DNA from: an uncultured Oscillospiraceae bacterium
GTDB lineage: Bacteria; Bacillota; Clostridia; Oscillospirales; Oscillospiraceae
Direction: 5' to 3'
Assembly: GCA_947625815.1 (NCBI GenBank)
Contig: CANQPU010000002.1
Span: 78,812-142,811, forward strand
DNA length: 64,000 nucleotides
In this document: piece by piece, positions 26,812-35,548 of the stretch
Position numbering within the stretch: the first letter of the stretch is position 1
How the letters are laid out: each line of letters starts with the position of its first letter
Notes under the pieces: model-generated
The model's input: the letters and a program-made list of their open reading frames with translations, nothing else
What the model was told of the DNA's origin: nothing
Databases searched by the model: none
Position numbers and translations under genes: made by a program

Positions 26812-28170
26812 TCAGCGGAGGGAGATGGGGATGTATTTCTGGCGCTCGGCCGCCGAGCGGTAGGCCGGGCGCATGATCCTCCCGGAGGTGATCAGCTCCT
26901 CCAGACGGTGGGCGCACCAGCCGGAGACCCGGCTGACGGCGAAGAGGGGGGTGTAGAGGTCCTCGGGGATGCCCAGCATCTTGTAGACGATGCCGGAGTA
27001 GAGGTCCACGTTGGCCGGGATGGGCATGGTCTTCCCCTTGCGCTCCATGAGCTTGGGGATCCCCAGACGCTCGACCCTTTCGGCGATGAGGAATTCGTCG
27101 CTGTAACCCTTGACGGACGCCATCTCGTCGATGAGCTCCCGGATGATGACGGCCCGGGGGTCGGAGATCGTGTAGACCGCGTGGCCCAGGCCGTAGAGCT
27201 TGCCGGAGCCGTCGTTGGCCTGACCGTCCAGGATCTTGTCCAGGTACGCGCCCACCTCGTCGTCGTCCCTGGGGTCCCGGACGTTCTCCAGGATGTTGCC
27301 GATCATGCGCATCACGGCCTCGTTGGCGCCGCCGTGGAGGGGGCCCTTCAGGGAGCTGATGGCGGCGGCAATGGCGCCGTAGGTGTCGGCCCCGGTGGAG
27401 GTGACCGCCCGGCAGACGAAGGTGGAGTTGTTGCCGCCGGAGTGCTCGGCGTGGAGCATCATCAGGGCGTCTAAGAGCTTGGCCTCCTTATCGGTGTAGC
27501 TCTTGTCCCGGCGGGCCAGGCGCAGGAAATTTTCGGCCAGAGTCAGATCGGCCTTGGGGTTGTGGATGTAGAGGGAGGCGTTGTCGTAATAGTGGCGCTT
27601 CATGGCGTAGGTCTGGGCCACGATGGTGGGCATACGGGCGATGAGCTCGATGGACTGGCGGAGGACGTTGACCACGGAGGTGTCGTCCGGGTTGTCGTCG
27701 TAGGCGTACATGGAGAGGACCGCCCGGGAGATGGCGTTCATGATGTTGTTGCTGGGCCGCTTCATCAGCTCGTTTTCAAAATAGCCCTCGGGCAGGGTCT
27801 TGGCCGCGGAGAGGATCTCCACAAACCGCTCCTCCTGCGCCTTCGTGGGCAGAAATCCGCACAGAAGGAGATAGGCCACCTCCTCATAGCCGAAGGTGTC
27901 CTCCTTCCGGTGGGCGTTGACGATGTCCTCCACGTCATAGCCCCGGTAGAAGAGCTTGCCCTCATGGGGGACGCGCTGACCGTCCTCGATATAGTAGCCG
28001 CGGACCGAGCCGATCTTGGATACCCCGGCGATGACGCCGGAGCCGTCGGCGTTGCGCAGGCCCCGCTTCACGTTTTCGTCATAGGCGGAGCCGGGGATGC
28101 GGTATTCGGAGAGGAGCCGGCTGGTGAGCAGATCGGCGTATTCCCGGGAAACGGTAGAATTTGAATTCAA
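26812..28170 (-). CDS. gltA: Citrate synthase
   Basis: Citrate synthase condenses acetyl-CoA and oxaloacetate. The 452-residue product has the catalytic regions LHAEHSGGNNSTFVCR, GPLHGGANEAV and YGLGHAVYTISDPRA, giving the active-site His residues, and a catalytic Asp region near NVDLYSG. I prefer a TTG start at 28170 (MNSNSTVS...) because GAGGGA lies 6-7 nt upstream; an ATG six codons earlier (28188) has no good ribosome site. It is divergent from the aconitase and isocitrate dehydrogenase genes, which together make 2-oxoglutarate for glutamate synthesis. Confidence 0.95.
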   Translation of the reverse strand: MNSNSTVSREYADLLTSRLLSEYRIPGSAYDENVKRGLRNADGSGVIAGVSKIGSVRGYYIEDGQRVPHEGKLFYRGYDVEDIVNAHRKEDTFGYEEVAYLLLCGFLPTKAQEERFVEILSAAKTLPEGYFENELMKRPSNNIMNAISRAVLSMYAYDDNPDDTSVVNVLRQSIELIARMPTIVAQTYAMKRHYYDNASLYIHNPKADLTLAENFLRLARRDKSYTDKEAKLLDALMMLHAEHSGGNNSTFVCRAVTSTGADTYGAIAAAISSLKGPLHGGANEAVMRMIGNILENVRDPRDDDEVGAYLDKILDGQANDGSGKLYGLGHAVYTISDPRAVIIRELIDEMASVKGYSDEFLIAERVERLGIPKLMERKGKTMPIPANVDLYSGIVYKMLGIPEDLYTPLFAVSRVSGWCAHRLEELITSGRIMRPAYRSAAERQKYIPISLR

Positions 28171-28232
28171 AAGGGTTCCCTCTTTCATCCTGGTAATTTG
28201 AAAGCCCGGAGAATGGGCGTATTTTCATATTG

Positions 28233-28261
28233 ATTATAAGTCCGATGAAGGAAAAATGCAA
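28233..28261 (-). promoter_or_regulatory. Promoter of citrate synthase
   Basis: On the minus strand TTGCAT (28261-28256), a 17-bp spacer and a perfect TATAAT (28238-28233), about 60 bp before the coding start. Confidence 0.82.
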
Positions 28262-28345
28262 GATTTAAAAAAGAAAATTCATATTTGACTAAAGAGAGCA
28301 TCGCCGCGCGGCGTACTTTTATGCAAAGAAACAAAGAAGGGACAC

Positions 28346-28374
28346 TTGAAACAAAGGCTGTAAGCTGGTATACT
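28346..28374 (+). promoter_or_regulatory. Promoter of aconitase-isocitrate dehydrogenase operon
   Basis: TTGAAA (28346-28351), a 17-bp spacer and TATACT (28369-28374), 30 bp before the aconitase ATG. It is back to back with the citrate synthase promoter, so the whole oxidative branch could be controlled from one 215-bp region. Confidence 0.82.
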
Positions 28375-28403
28375 TTACAGAGACGGAATTTTGAGGTGAT
28401 TGG

Positions 28404-30620
28404 ATGATCAGATTACACGATAACGGCTTTTTCTATGGGGGCGAAAGCGGCCTCACCCGGGAGGAGGGCAGGGCAAGGACCATCTCCGGGCAGATTCTGG
28501 CCGCCCACGACCGGGGCGGGAACGGAGAGGGGCTGCGCCTGCGCTTTGACAGCCTCATCTCTCATGACATCACCTATGTCGGCATCATCCAAACGGCCAA
28601 GGGGTCGGGGCTTGAAAAATTTCCGGTGCCCTACGTGATGACGAACTGCCACAACAGCCTGTGCGCCGTGGGCGGCACCATCAACGCCGACGACCACGCC
28701 TTCGGCCTCTCGGCGGCCAGGAAGTACGGCGGCATTTTCGTGCCGCCCTCCTTCGCCGTCATCCACCAGTACGCCCGGGAGGAGCTGGCCGGGTGCGGCC
28801 GGATGATCCTGGGCTCGGATTCCCACACCCGCTACGGGGCGCTGGGGACCATGGGCGTGGGCGAGGGCGGCCCGGAGATCGTCAAGCAGCTGCTGGAGGC
28901 CACCTATGACATCCCCTATCCCCGGACGGTGCTGGTCTATCTCACCGGCGCGCCCAGGCGCGGCGTGGGCCCGCAGGACGTGGCCATCGCCCTGTGCGGG
29001 GCCGTTTACAAGAACAATTTTGCCCTCAACTCCGTGCTGGAGTTTGCCGGCCCCGGCGTTGCCAGTCTCCCCATGGATTTCCGCATTGGCATCGACGTAA
29101 TGACCACGGAGACGGCGTGCCTGTCCTCCGTCTGGCAGACGGACAGCCGGGTGGAGGAGTATTACAGGATCCACGGGCGGCCCGGGGACTACAAAAAGCT
29201 GGAGCCCGGGAAGGGCGCCTATTACGACGGCTGTGTGGAGATCGACCTGTCCGCCGTGGAGCCCATGATCGCCCTGCCCTTCCACCCCAGCGAAGCCTAT
29301 ACCATCCGGGAGCTGAAGGCGAACCTCACCGACATCCTGCGTCAGACGGAGAAGTCCGCGGAGGAAAGGTTCGGGGGCAAGGTGAAGCTGGACCTGATGA
29401 GCAAGGTCCGGGACGGCCGGTTCCGGGTGGATCAGGGCGTCATTGCCGGCTGTTCCGGGGGCGTGTACGACAACATCGCCGAGGCGGCGGCCATTTTGGA
29501 GGGCGGGAGCATCGGCACGGGCTACTTTGACCTGTCGGTCTATCCGCCCAGCCTTCCTGTGGCCATGGAGCTGATGGACAACGGCGTGACGGCGCGCCTT
29601 ACGGCGATGGGGGCGGTGTTCAAGCCCTGCTTCTGCGGGCCCTGCTTTGGGGCGGGGGACGTGCCCATGAGCGGGGGCTTCAGCATCCGCCACTGCACCC
29701 GCAACTTCCCCAACCGCGAGGGGAGCAAGCCCTCGGAGGGACAGATGGCCTGCGTGGCGCTGATGGACGCCCGGTCCATCGCCGCCACCGCCCGGTGCGG
29801 CGGCGTCCTCACGGGGGCCGACGAGATCGACTACGAGCCCCCCGCGGCCGTGGAGCGCCGGTATGACCGGACCCCCTATGAAAAACGCGTTTACAACGGC
29901 TTCGGCCATCCCCACCCGGAGGAGGAGCTCCGGCTGGGGCCCAATATTACCGAGTGGCCGGCGATCCCGGCGCTTTCGGAGAATATCGTCCTGGAGCTGG
30001 CCTCCGTCCTGCGGGACCCGGTGACCACCACCGACGAGCTGATCCCCTCCGGCGACACCTCCAGCTACCGCTCCAACCCCCTGAAGCTGGCCACCTTCGC
30101 CCTCTCCCGGCGCGATCCCGGTTATGTGGGCCGCGCCGACCGTATCGCGGAGCGGGGGAAGGGGGAGCCGGACGCGGAGCTTTTGAAAATCTACGGGGCG
30201 CTGGGCGTCACGGACGCGGAGAACACCGCCTTCGCCTCCGCCATCTTCGCCAACCGCCCCGGCGACGGCTCGGCCAGGGAGCAGGCGGCCTCCTGCCAGC
30301 GGGTGCTGGGGGGCGCAGCCAACATCTGCTATGAGTACGCCACCAAGCGCTACCGCTCCAACTGCATCAACTGGGGCATTTTGCCCTTTAATCTGGACGA
30401 AAGCACCGAATTTCCCTATGAGGTGGGCGACTATGTGTACGTCCCCGGCATTAGGACAGCCGTGGCAAACGGGGCCAGGGAGGTCCCGGCCAGGGTCCTC
30501 TCCGGCGGAGACGTCCATGAGATTACCCTGAAGCTCCCGGAGCTTACGCAAAAGGAGCGGGAGATCATTCTGACGGGATGCCTGATGAACTGGTATGCGG
30601 CGGCGTCGCGGGAAAAGTGA
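28404..30620 (+). CDS. Aconitase-family hydratase (aconitate hydratase)
   Basis: The 738-residue protein belongs to the aconitase/IPM isomerase superfamily and is probably the aconitate hydratase converting citrate to isocitrate. Seen: TNCHNSLCAVGGT, the ILGSDSHTRYGALGTMGVGEGG block typical of the superfamily, and CFCGPCFGAGDVPMSGG, which supplies Cys ligands of the 4Fe-4S cluster. A C-terminal swivel-like domain follows, with NCINWGILPF. This form is common in Clostridia and is diverged from AcnA/AcnB. Position between citrate synthase and isocitrate dehydrogenase makes the aconitase role likely. Confidence 0.9.
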   Translation: MIRLHDNGFFYGGESGLTREEGRARTISGQILAAHDRGGNGEGLRLRFDSLISHDITYVGIIQTAKGSGLEKFPVPYVMTNCHNSLCAVGGTINADDHAFGLSAARKYGGIFVPPSFAVIHQYAREELAGCGRMILGSDSHTRYGALGTMGVGEGGPEIVKQLLEATYDIPYPRTVLVYLTGAPRRGVGPQDVAIALCGAVYKNNFALNSVLEFAGPGVASLPMDFRIGIDVMTTETACLSSVWQTDSRVEEYYRIHGRPGDYKKLEPGKGAYYDGCVEIDLSAVEPMIALPFHPSEAYTIRELKANLTDILRQTEKSAEERFGGKVKLDLMSKVRDGRFRVDQGVIAGCSGGVYDNIAEAAAILEGGSIGTGYFDLSVYPPSLPVAMELMDNGVTARLTAMGAVFKPCFCGPCFGAGDVPMSGGFSIRHCTRNFPNREGSKPSEGQMACVALMDARSIAATARCGGVLTGADEIDYEPPAAVERRYDRTPYEKRVYNGFGHPHPEEELRLGPNITEWPAIPALSENIVLELASVLRDPVTTTDELIPSGDTSSYRSNPLKLATFALSRRDPGYVGRADRIAERGKGEPDAELLKIYGALGVTDAENTAFASAIFANRPGDGSAREQAASCQRVLGGAANICYEYATKRYRSNCINWGILPFNLDESTEFPYEVGDYVYVPGIRTAVANGAREVPARVLSGGDVHEITLKLPELTQKEREIILTGCLMNWYAAASREK

Positions 30621-30630
30621 GGAACATAGT

Positions 30631-31839
30631 ATGTCAAAGATCAAAATGAACCCCATCGTGGAGATGGACGGAGACGAGATGACCAGGATCATCTGGCAGG
30701 AGATCAAGGAGGAGCTTTTAAGCCCCTTTGTGGAGCTGAACACCGAGTATTACGACCTGGGGCTCCCCAACCGGGACCTGACAGCCGACCGGGTGACGGA
30801 GGAGGCCGCCGAGGCCGCCAGGCGCGTGCACGTGGCCGTGAAGTGCGCCACCATCACCCCCAACGCCCAGCGGGTGGAGGAGTACAAGCTCCACGAGATG
30901 TGGAAGAGCCCCAACGCCACCATCCGCGCGGCGCTGGACGGAACGGTCTTCCGCGCCCCCATCATGACCCGGCGCATAAAGCCCGTGGTCAGCACCTGGG
31001 AAGCGCCCATCACCATCGCCCGCCACGCCTACGGGGACGTGTACAAGGCCACGGAGTACCGGGTCCCGGGCCCGGGGAAGGCGGAGCTTGTGTTCACCGG
31101 CGAGAGCGGCGAGAGCTTCCGCCAGACGGTCTACGACTACGAGTGCCCCGGCGTCCTCCAGTCCATGTTCAACAAGGACAGCTCCATCGAGGCCTTCGCC
31201 AGGTCCTGCTTTGAGTACGCCCTCTCCGTTCGTCAGGACCTGTGGTTCTCCACCAAGGACACCATCTCCAAGCAGTACGATCAGACCTTCAAGCTCATTT
31301 TCCAGCGGATCTACGACACGGAGTACGCGGACCGGTTCGACTCCGCGGGCATCCACTATTTTTACACCCTCATCGACGACGCGGTGGCCCGGGTCATCCG
31401 CTCCAGGGGCGGCTTTATCTGGGCCTGCAAGAACTACGACGGCGACGTGATGAGCGACATGGTCTCCACCGCCTTCGGTAGTCTTGCCATGATGACCAGC
31501 GTCCTGGTCAGCCCCGACGGCAACTTTGAGTATGAGGCCGCCCACGGCACCGTGACCCGCCACTATTACCGGTATCTGAAAGGCGAGCGAACCTCCACCA
31601 ACCCCGTAGCCACCATCTTTGCCTGGTCCGGGGCCCTCCGCAAGCGCGGGGAGCTGGACGGGAACGGGGCGCTGGCGGCCTTTGCCGACGCCCTGGAGAA
31701 GGCCGTCCTGGACACCATCAACGCCGGCACCATGACCGGAGACCTGGCCGCCCTGTGCCCGGATCCGGATGTGAAGCGGGTCGATACCGGGGACTTTATC
31801 CGGGCCGTCCGGGCGGAGCTGGAAAAACGGCCCCTTTGA
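30631..31839 (+). CDS. icd: NADP-dependent isocitrate dehydrogenase
   Basis: The enzyme oxidatively decarboxylates isocitrate to 2-oxoglutarate. The 402-residue product opens with MSKIKMNPIVEMDGDEMTRI, typical of the dimeric, eukaryote-like NADP enzyme. It has the substrate block KSPNATIRAALDGTVFRAPI, the metal-binding region FIWACKNYDGDVMSDMV, and YEAAHGTVTRHYYRYLKG near the cofactor. GAGGAA precedes the ATG I chose; the frame extends 12 codons further upstream without homology. It is 10 bp after the aconitase stop and cotranscribed with it. Confidence 0.95.
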   Translation: MSKIKMNPIVEMDGDEMTRIIWQEIKEELLSPFVELNTEYYDLGLPNRDLTADRVTEEAAEAARRVHVAVKCATITPNAQRVEEYKLHEMWKSPNATIRAALDGTVFRAPIMTRRIKPVVSTWEAPITIARHAYGDVYKATEYRVPGPGKAELVFTGESGESFRQTVYDYECPGVLQSMFNKDSSIEAFARSCFEYALSVRQDLWFSTKDTISKQYDQTFKLIFQRIYDTEYADRFDSAGIHYFYTLIDDAVARVIRSRGGFIWACKNYDGDVMSDMVSTAFGSLAMMTSVLVSPDGNFEYEAAHGTVTRHYYRYLKGERTSTNPVATIFAWSGALRKRGELDGNGALAAFADALEKAVLDTINAGTMTGDLAALCPDPDVKRVDTGDFIRAVRAELEKRPL

Positions 31840-31886
31840 AAACGGGTCTGCCTGTCTATTCTATGTGGCCTGACCTTACAAAATGA

Positions 31887-31917
31887 CGCCGCCCGGAGGT
31901 TTTTCCTCCGGGCGGCG
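31887..31917. terminator. Hairpin between converging icd and ackA
   Basis: A perfect 13-bp GC-rich stem (CGCCGCCCGGAGG / CCTCCGGGCGGCG) with a TTTTT loop lies between the stops of two converging genes. A T-rich stretch follows about 10 bp further on the plus strand, so it probably acts as a shared terminator. Confidence 0.75.
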
Positions 31918-31933
31918 CTGTGTATCGGTTTTT

Positions 31934-33127
31934 TTATTTTACCAGCTCCGCAGTGTCCATGGCGATCATGAGCTCCTCGTTGGTGGGGATGACGAAGACC
32001 TTGACCTTGGAATCGGCGGCGGAGATCTCCTCCTTGCCCCGGGTGGCGTTGCACTTGGGGCAGATCTTCACGCCCATGTACTCAAGGCCGGAGGCGATGC
32101 GCATACGCATGTCCGCGTCGTTCTCGCCCACGCCGGCGGTGAAGACGATGGCGTCCACCCCGCCCATGGCGGCGGCATAGGCGCCGATGTACTTCTTCAC
32201 CTCATAGGCGAACTTGTCCAGAGCCAGGGCCGCCCGCTCGTTGCCCTCCCTGGCGGCGGCGGACAGATCCCGGAAGTCGGAGCTGACGCCGGAGATGCCC
32301 AGGACGCCGGACTTCTTGTTGAGGACGCCCAGCATCTCCTTGATGTCCCAGCCGTAACGGCCCATCAGATACTCCATGATGGTGGGGTCGATGTCGCCGG
32401 AGCGGGTGCCCATGGGGAAGCCGGCGAGGGGCCCCAGGCCCATGGAGGTGTCCACTACCTTGCCGTCCACGATGGCGGCCAGGCTGGAGCCGTTGCCCAG
32501 GTGGCAGGAGATGATCTTCGTCCCCTCGGGATGTCCCTCGCGGCCCAGGGCGCGGAGGGCCTGGCCGGCGATGTACTTGTGGGAGGTGCCGTGGAAGCCG
32601 TAGCGCCGTACGCCGTCCTTCTCGTAGTACTCATAGGGCAGGGCATAAATGTACGCCTTGGGGGGCATGGTCTGGTGGAAGGCGGTGTCGAAGACGGCCA
32701 CCTGCTTTTTCCCGGGCATGGCCTCCATGCAGGCGCGGATGCCCATGAGGTTGGCGGGATTGTGGAGGGGCCCGAAGGGGATGCACCGCTCGATGGCGGC
32801 GATGACGTTGTCGTCGATGACGCAGCTGGCGGCGAACTCGGCCCCGCCGTGTACCACCCGGTGACCCACGGCGTCGATCTCATCGGTGGAGCGGATGACG
32901 CCCTTTTCGGGATCCACCAGCGCGTCCATGACGGCCTTGATGGCCTCGTTGTGGGTCGGCATGGGGATGTCCTGCTTCACGTCGTCCCGGCCCGGGACCT
33001 TGTGGGTGAGGCGGCCGTCGATGCCGATGCGCTCGCAAAGGCCCTTGGCGTAGACCTGCCCGGACTCGGAGTCCATGAGCTGATATTTGAGAGAGGAGGA
33101 GCCGGCGTTGATCACAAGAATTTTCAT
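31934..33127 (-). CDS. ackA: Acetate kinase
   Basis: Acetate kinase interconverts acetyl phosphate and acetate with ATP production, the main energy-yielding step of acetate fermentation. The 397-residue protein has MKILVINAGSSSLKYQL, the GHRVVHGG block, the catalytic-loop region VFDTAFHQTMP, GFHGTSHKYI, and SCHLGNGSSLAAI. I chose the second ATG because AGGGAAGG is 8 nt upstream; one two codons earlier is possible. No phosphotransacetylase gene lies in the window. Expression starts from a promoter overlapped by an inverted repeat. Confidence 0.96.
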   Translation of the reverse strand: MKILVINAGSSSLKYQLMDSESGQVYAKGLCERIGIDGRLTHKVPGRDDVKQDIPMPTHNEAIKAVMDALVDPEKGVIRSTDEIDAVGHRVVHGGAEFAASCVIDDNVIAAIERCIPFGPLHNPANLMGIRACMEAMPGKKQVAVFDTAFHQTMPPKAYIYALPYEYYEKDGVRRYGFHGTSHKYIAGQALRALGREGHPEGTKIISCHLGNGSSLAAIVDGKVVDTSMGLGPLAGFPMGTRSGDIDPTIMEYLMGRYGWDIKEMLGVLNKKSGVLGISGVSSDFRDLSAAAREGNERAALALDKFAYEVKKYIGAYAAAMGGVDAIVFTAGVGENDADMRMRIASGLEYMGVKICPKCNATRGKEEISAADSKVKVFVIPTNEELMIAMDTAELVK

Positions 33128-33142
33128 TTTCATTACCTTCCC

Positions 33143-33171
33143 TTGTAAATTAGTTGGCGGGGGTATAAAAT
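33143..33171 (+). promoter_or_regulatory. Possible promoter of tmcAL
   Basis: TTGTAA (33143-33148), 17 bp, TAAAAT (33166-33171), pointing towards tmcAL. It overlaps the ackA leader. Confidence 0.6.
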
Positions 33172-33181
33172 AGATATATCT

Positions 33182-33210
33182 ATTCTAAACCATCTTCGCG
33201 GTTTAGACAA
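33182..33210 (-). promoter_or_regulatory. Promoter of ackA with overlapping inverted repeat
   Basis: On the minus strand TTGTCT (33210-33205), a 17-bp spacer and TAGAAT (33187-33182). A perfect 8-bp inverted repeat, TCTAAACC / GGTTTAGA (33184-33207, 8-nt gap), spans the spacer and both promoter edges, so it may be an operator. Confidence 0.75.
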
Positions 33211-33238
33211 CACTTTTTTGCCTCCGGGGGGAAAAATC

Positions 33239-34510
33239 ATGCAAATCACCGGGATCATCTGTGAATATAACCCCTTCCACCTGGGGCACCTGTATCAGAT
33301 GGAGGCGGCCCGTGCCGCGTCGGGGGAGGACGCCGCCGTGGTGTGCGTCATGAGCGGGAACTTTGTCCAGCGGGGGGAGCCGGCAGTGGTGAACAAGGCC
33401 GCCAGGGCGGAAATGGCCGTCCGCTGCGGGGCGGATTTGGTCGTGGAGCTCCCCCTTCCCTGGGCCATGGCCTCCGCGGAGCGGTTTGCCGCCGGGGGCG
33501 TGGCGCTTTTGGAGGCCCTGGGCGCGGACAGCATCGCCTTCGGCAGTGAGTGCGGGCAGATCGGGAGGCTGGAGAGGCTGGCCGGGGCACTCCTGAGAGA
33601 GCAGACGCAGGAGCTCATCAAAAAAGAGCTCCTCGCCGGCGTCCCTTACGCCGCGGCGAGGGAGCGCGCGCTGGAGAAGCTCCTGGGGGAGGACGCCGCG
33701 CTCCTGCGCGGGCCCAACGACAATCTGGCGGTGGAGTATCTGAAGGCCGCGGCGGCGCGGGGGGCGTCGATGCGGCCCATTGCCGTACCCAGAGCCGGCG
33801 CGCGGCACGACGCCGGCGCGGCGGAGGGGACCGCCAGCGCCTCCCACATCCGGGGGATGCTGGCACGGGGCGAGGACCCCGCGGCCTGGATGCCCGGGGC
33901 CGCGGCGGAGATCCTGCGGCGGGAGCTGGCCGCCGGCCGCGGGCCGGTGACGGCGGAGTCGGCCCGGGACGCCCTTATGTACCGCCTGCGGACCATGAGC
34001 GAGGAGGAGTTCCGGGCGCTGCCCGACGGCGGAGAGGGGCTGTGGCTGCGGTTCATGCGGTACGCCAGGACGGAGCCGACGCCGGAGGCGGTGCTGGCGG
34101 CGGTGAAGACAAAGCGCTACGCGCTGGCCAGACTCCGGCGGATGATGTTCAGCGCCCTGTTGGGCGTGACGGCGGACATGCGCGGCGGGACGCCGCCGTA
34201 TATCCGGGTCCTGGCCATCGGGGGCCGCGGACGCCAGGTCCTGCGGCAGGCCAAGGCCGCCGCGGTCCTGCCCGTCGTCACCAAACCCGCCGCGGCCAGG
34301 CGGCTGGATGACGGGGCGCGGGCGGTCTTTGAGCTGGAGGCGCGGGCGGGGGACCTGTACGCGCTCCTTTATCCCGCCGCCGACCAACGCCGGGGCGGGG
34401 GAGAGTGGACCGTGTCGCCGGCGGTGGCGGGCGTCACGCCCTCACCAGCTGCGTCCCCGGATAGTAGCTTTCCAGTATCTCCTCAAACCCCAGCCCCCCC
34501 CTCGCCATGA
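33239..34510 (+). CDS. tmcAL: tRNA(Met) cytidine acetate ligase TmcAL
   Basis: TmcAL uses acetate and ATP to acetylate the wobble cytidine of elongator tRNA(Met). The 423-residue product opens with ITGIICEYNPFHLGHLYQM, the nucleotidyltransferase HxGH motif, followed by VVCVMSGNFVQRGEPAVVNK and the LVVELP block. GGGGGG precedes the ATG. Homology fades near residue 395; the last 25-30 residues are Ser/Pro-rich and are read across the 3' end of the opposing spoIID gene (77-nt overlap), so they may be a recent extension. The divergent neighbour, ackA, makes the acetate this enzyme uses. Confidence 0.9.
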   Translation: MQITGIICEYNPFHLGHLYQMEAARAASGEDAAVVCVMSGNFVQRGEPAVVNKAARAEMAVRCGADLVVELPLPWAMASAERFAAGGVALLEALGADSIAFGSECGQIGRLERLAGALLREQTQELIKKELLAGVPYAAARERALEKLLGEDAALLRGPNDNLAVEYLKAAAARGASMRPIAVPRAGARHDAGAAEGTASASHIRGMLARGEDPAAWMPGAAAEILRRELAAGRGPVTAESARDALMYRLRTMSEEEFRALPDGGEGLWLRFMRYARTEPTPEAVLAAVKTKRYALARLRRMMFSALLGVTADMRGGTPPYIRVLAIGGRGRQVLRQAKAAAVLPVVTKPAAARRLDDGARAVFELEARAGDLYALLYPAADQRRGGGEWTVSPAVAGVTPSPAASPDSSFPVSPQTPAPPSP

Positions 34511-35441
34511 CGTTGGCACCGTACTGGCTCATGCCCACCCCGTGGCCGTATCCCCGGGTGGTCATGGTGATCGTGGACTCCCCCACATCCAGGGTGATGG
34601 CGGCGCTCCGAAGCCCGAAGAGGGAGCGGAGCTGGGCGCCCGTGAGGAAAACGCCGCCTATGCTGACCGATCCGAGCCGGCCGGACCCGTCCAGAACGGA
34701 GGCGCCGATCCACTCGGACAGGTCGCCCGTGAGATCGGCCTGCGGGTAACGCTCCAGGACCGTCTCGCGGAATTCCTTGGCGGAGACGGTGACCGAGGCC
34801 ACAAAATTGGGGACGTCGGCCTCGGATTCCGGGCTGTCCACGCTGACGAGATAGGGCAGCGCCCCCGGCCACAGCTCCCCGCTGGCCTGGGTCCTCCCGG
34901 GGGAGGAGGAGTGGAAGACGGCCAGGGCGGGCTCCCCTTCGTAGGCGAGGTACATGTCCGCCGTGGAGTCCACCGCCGCGGTGATCTTGGCCATATTGGC
35001 GTCAAAATCCGCGCCCCACTTGCCCCGGAGATATTCCTCCGGCTTCCAGGCGGCGCAGCAGGAGCTGTCGGTGCAGATGTCCGCCTCCGGGTGAGCGGAG
35101 GGGCGGTGAAGGCGCTTGCAGAAGAGATAGGAGCGGAGCGCCACGGCCTGGGCGCGCAGGGCCTCCGGCTCAAAGGACGCCGGCATCTCCGCGGCCACCG
35201 CGCCCAGGAGATAGTCCCGGACGGTGACGGTGAGGAGCTTGTCCCCGTCCAGGAGAACGACGGGGTCGGCGTCCCCCGGCTCGTATTCGGGACTGTCCGG
35301 GACGTAGAAGGGAGCGCCGCCCTCCTCCGGGGAGACGTCCTCCGGGTCGGCGGGAGCCTCCGCGAAGTTCCAGGAGGCCGCCACGGGAAAAATGAGCGCA
35401 AAAAGGACGAGAACGACGGACAGCAGCAGAATAACTTTCAA
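34434..35441 (-). CDS. spoIID: Stage II sporulation protein D-like (SpoIID/LytB domain)
   Basis: SpoIID is a membrane-anchored lytic transglycosylase that cleaves septal peptidoglycan during engulfment. The 335-residue product has an N-terminal membrane anchor, a Pro/Glu/Asp-rich linker, and the catalytic region LLGAVAAEMPASFEPEALRAQAVA with its conserved Glu. The closing motif GYGHGVGMSQYGA is also present. I chose a TTG at 35441 because GGAGG lies 6 nt before it; an ATG 12 codons upstream is the alternative. Its presence argues that the organism forms spores. Its 3' end overlaps the opposing tmcAL reading frame. Confidence 0.88.
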   Translation of the reverse strand: MKVILLLSVVLVLFALIFPVAASWNFAEAPADPEDVSPEEGGAPFYVPDSPEYEPGDADPVVLLDGDKLLTVTVRDYLLGAVAAEMPASFEPEALRAQAVALRSYLFCKRLHRPSAHPEADICTDSSCCAAWKPEEYLRGKWGADFDANMAKITAAVDSTADMYLAYEGEPALAVFHSSSPGRTQASGELWPGALPYLVSVDSPESEADVPNFVASVTVSAKEFRETVLERYPQADLTGDLSEWIGASVLDGSGRLGSVSIGGVFLTGAQLRSLFGLRSAAITLDVGESTITMTTRGYGHGVGMSQYGANVMARGGLGFEEILESYYPGTQLVRA

Positions 35442-35460
35442 TTTGGACCTCCACACGCCA

Positions 35461-35489
35461 TTGACTTGCCGGGGCAAGCGTTGTAAAAT
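35461..35489 (+). promoter_or_regulatory. Promoter with palindromic spacer
   Basis: TTGACT (35461-35466), a 17-bp spacer and TAAAAT (35484-35489) precede the membrane-protein gene at 35549. A perfect palindromic repeat, CTTGCC-GG-GGCAAG (35465-35478), sits in the spacer and could bind a regulator. Confidence 0.78.
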
Positions 35490-35548
35490 AGGGATGCACG
35501 GCGGGCTTGGCCCGCTTGAGACAAATCTATTCGGGTCGGGTGCGGAAT

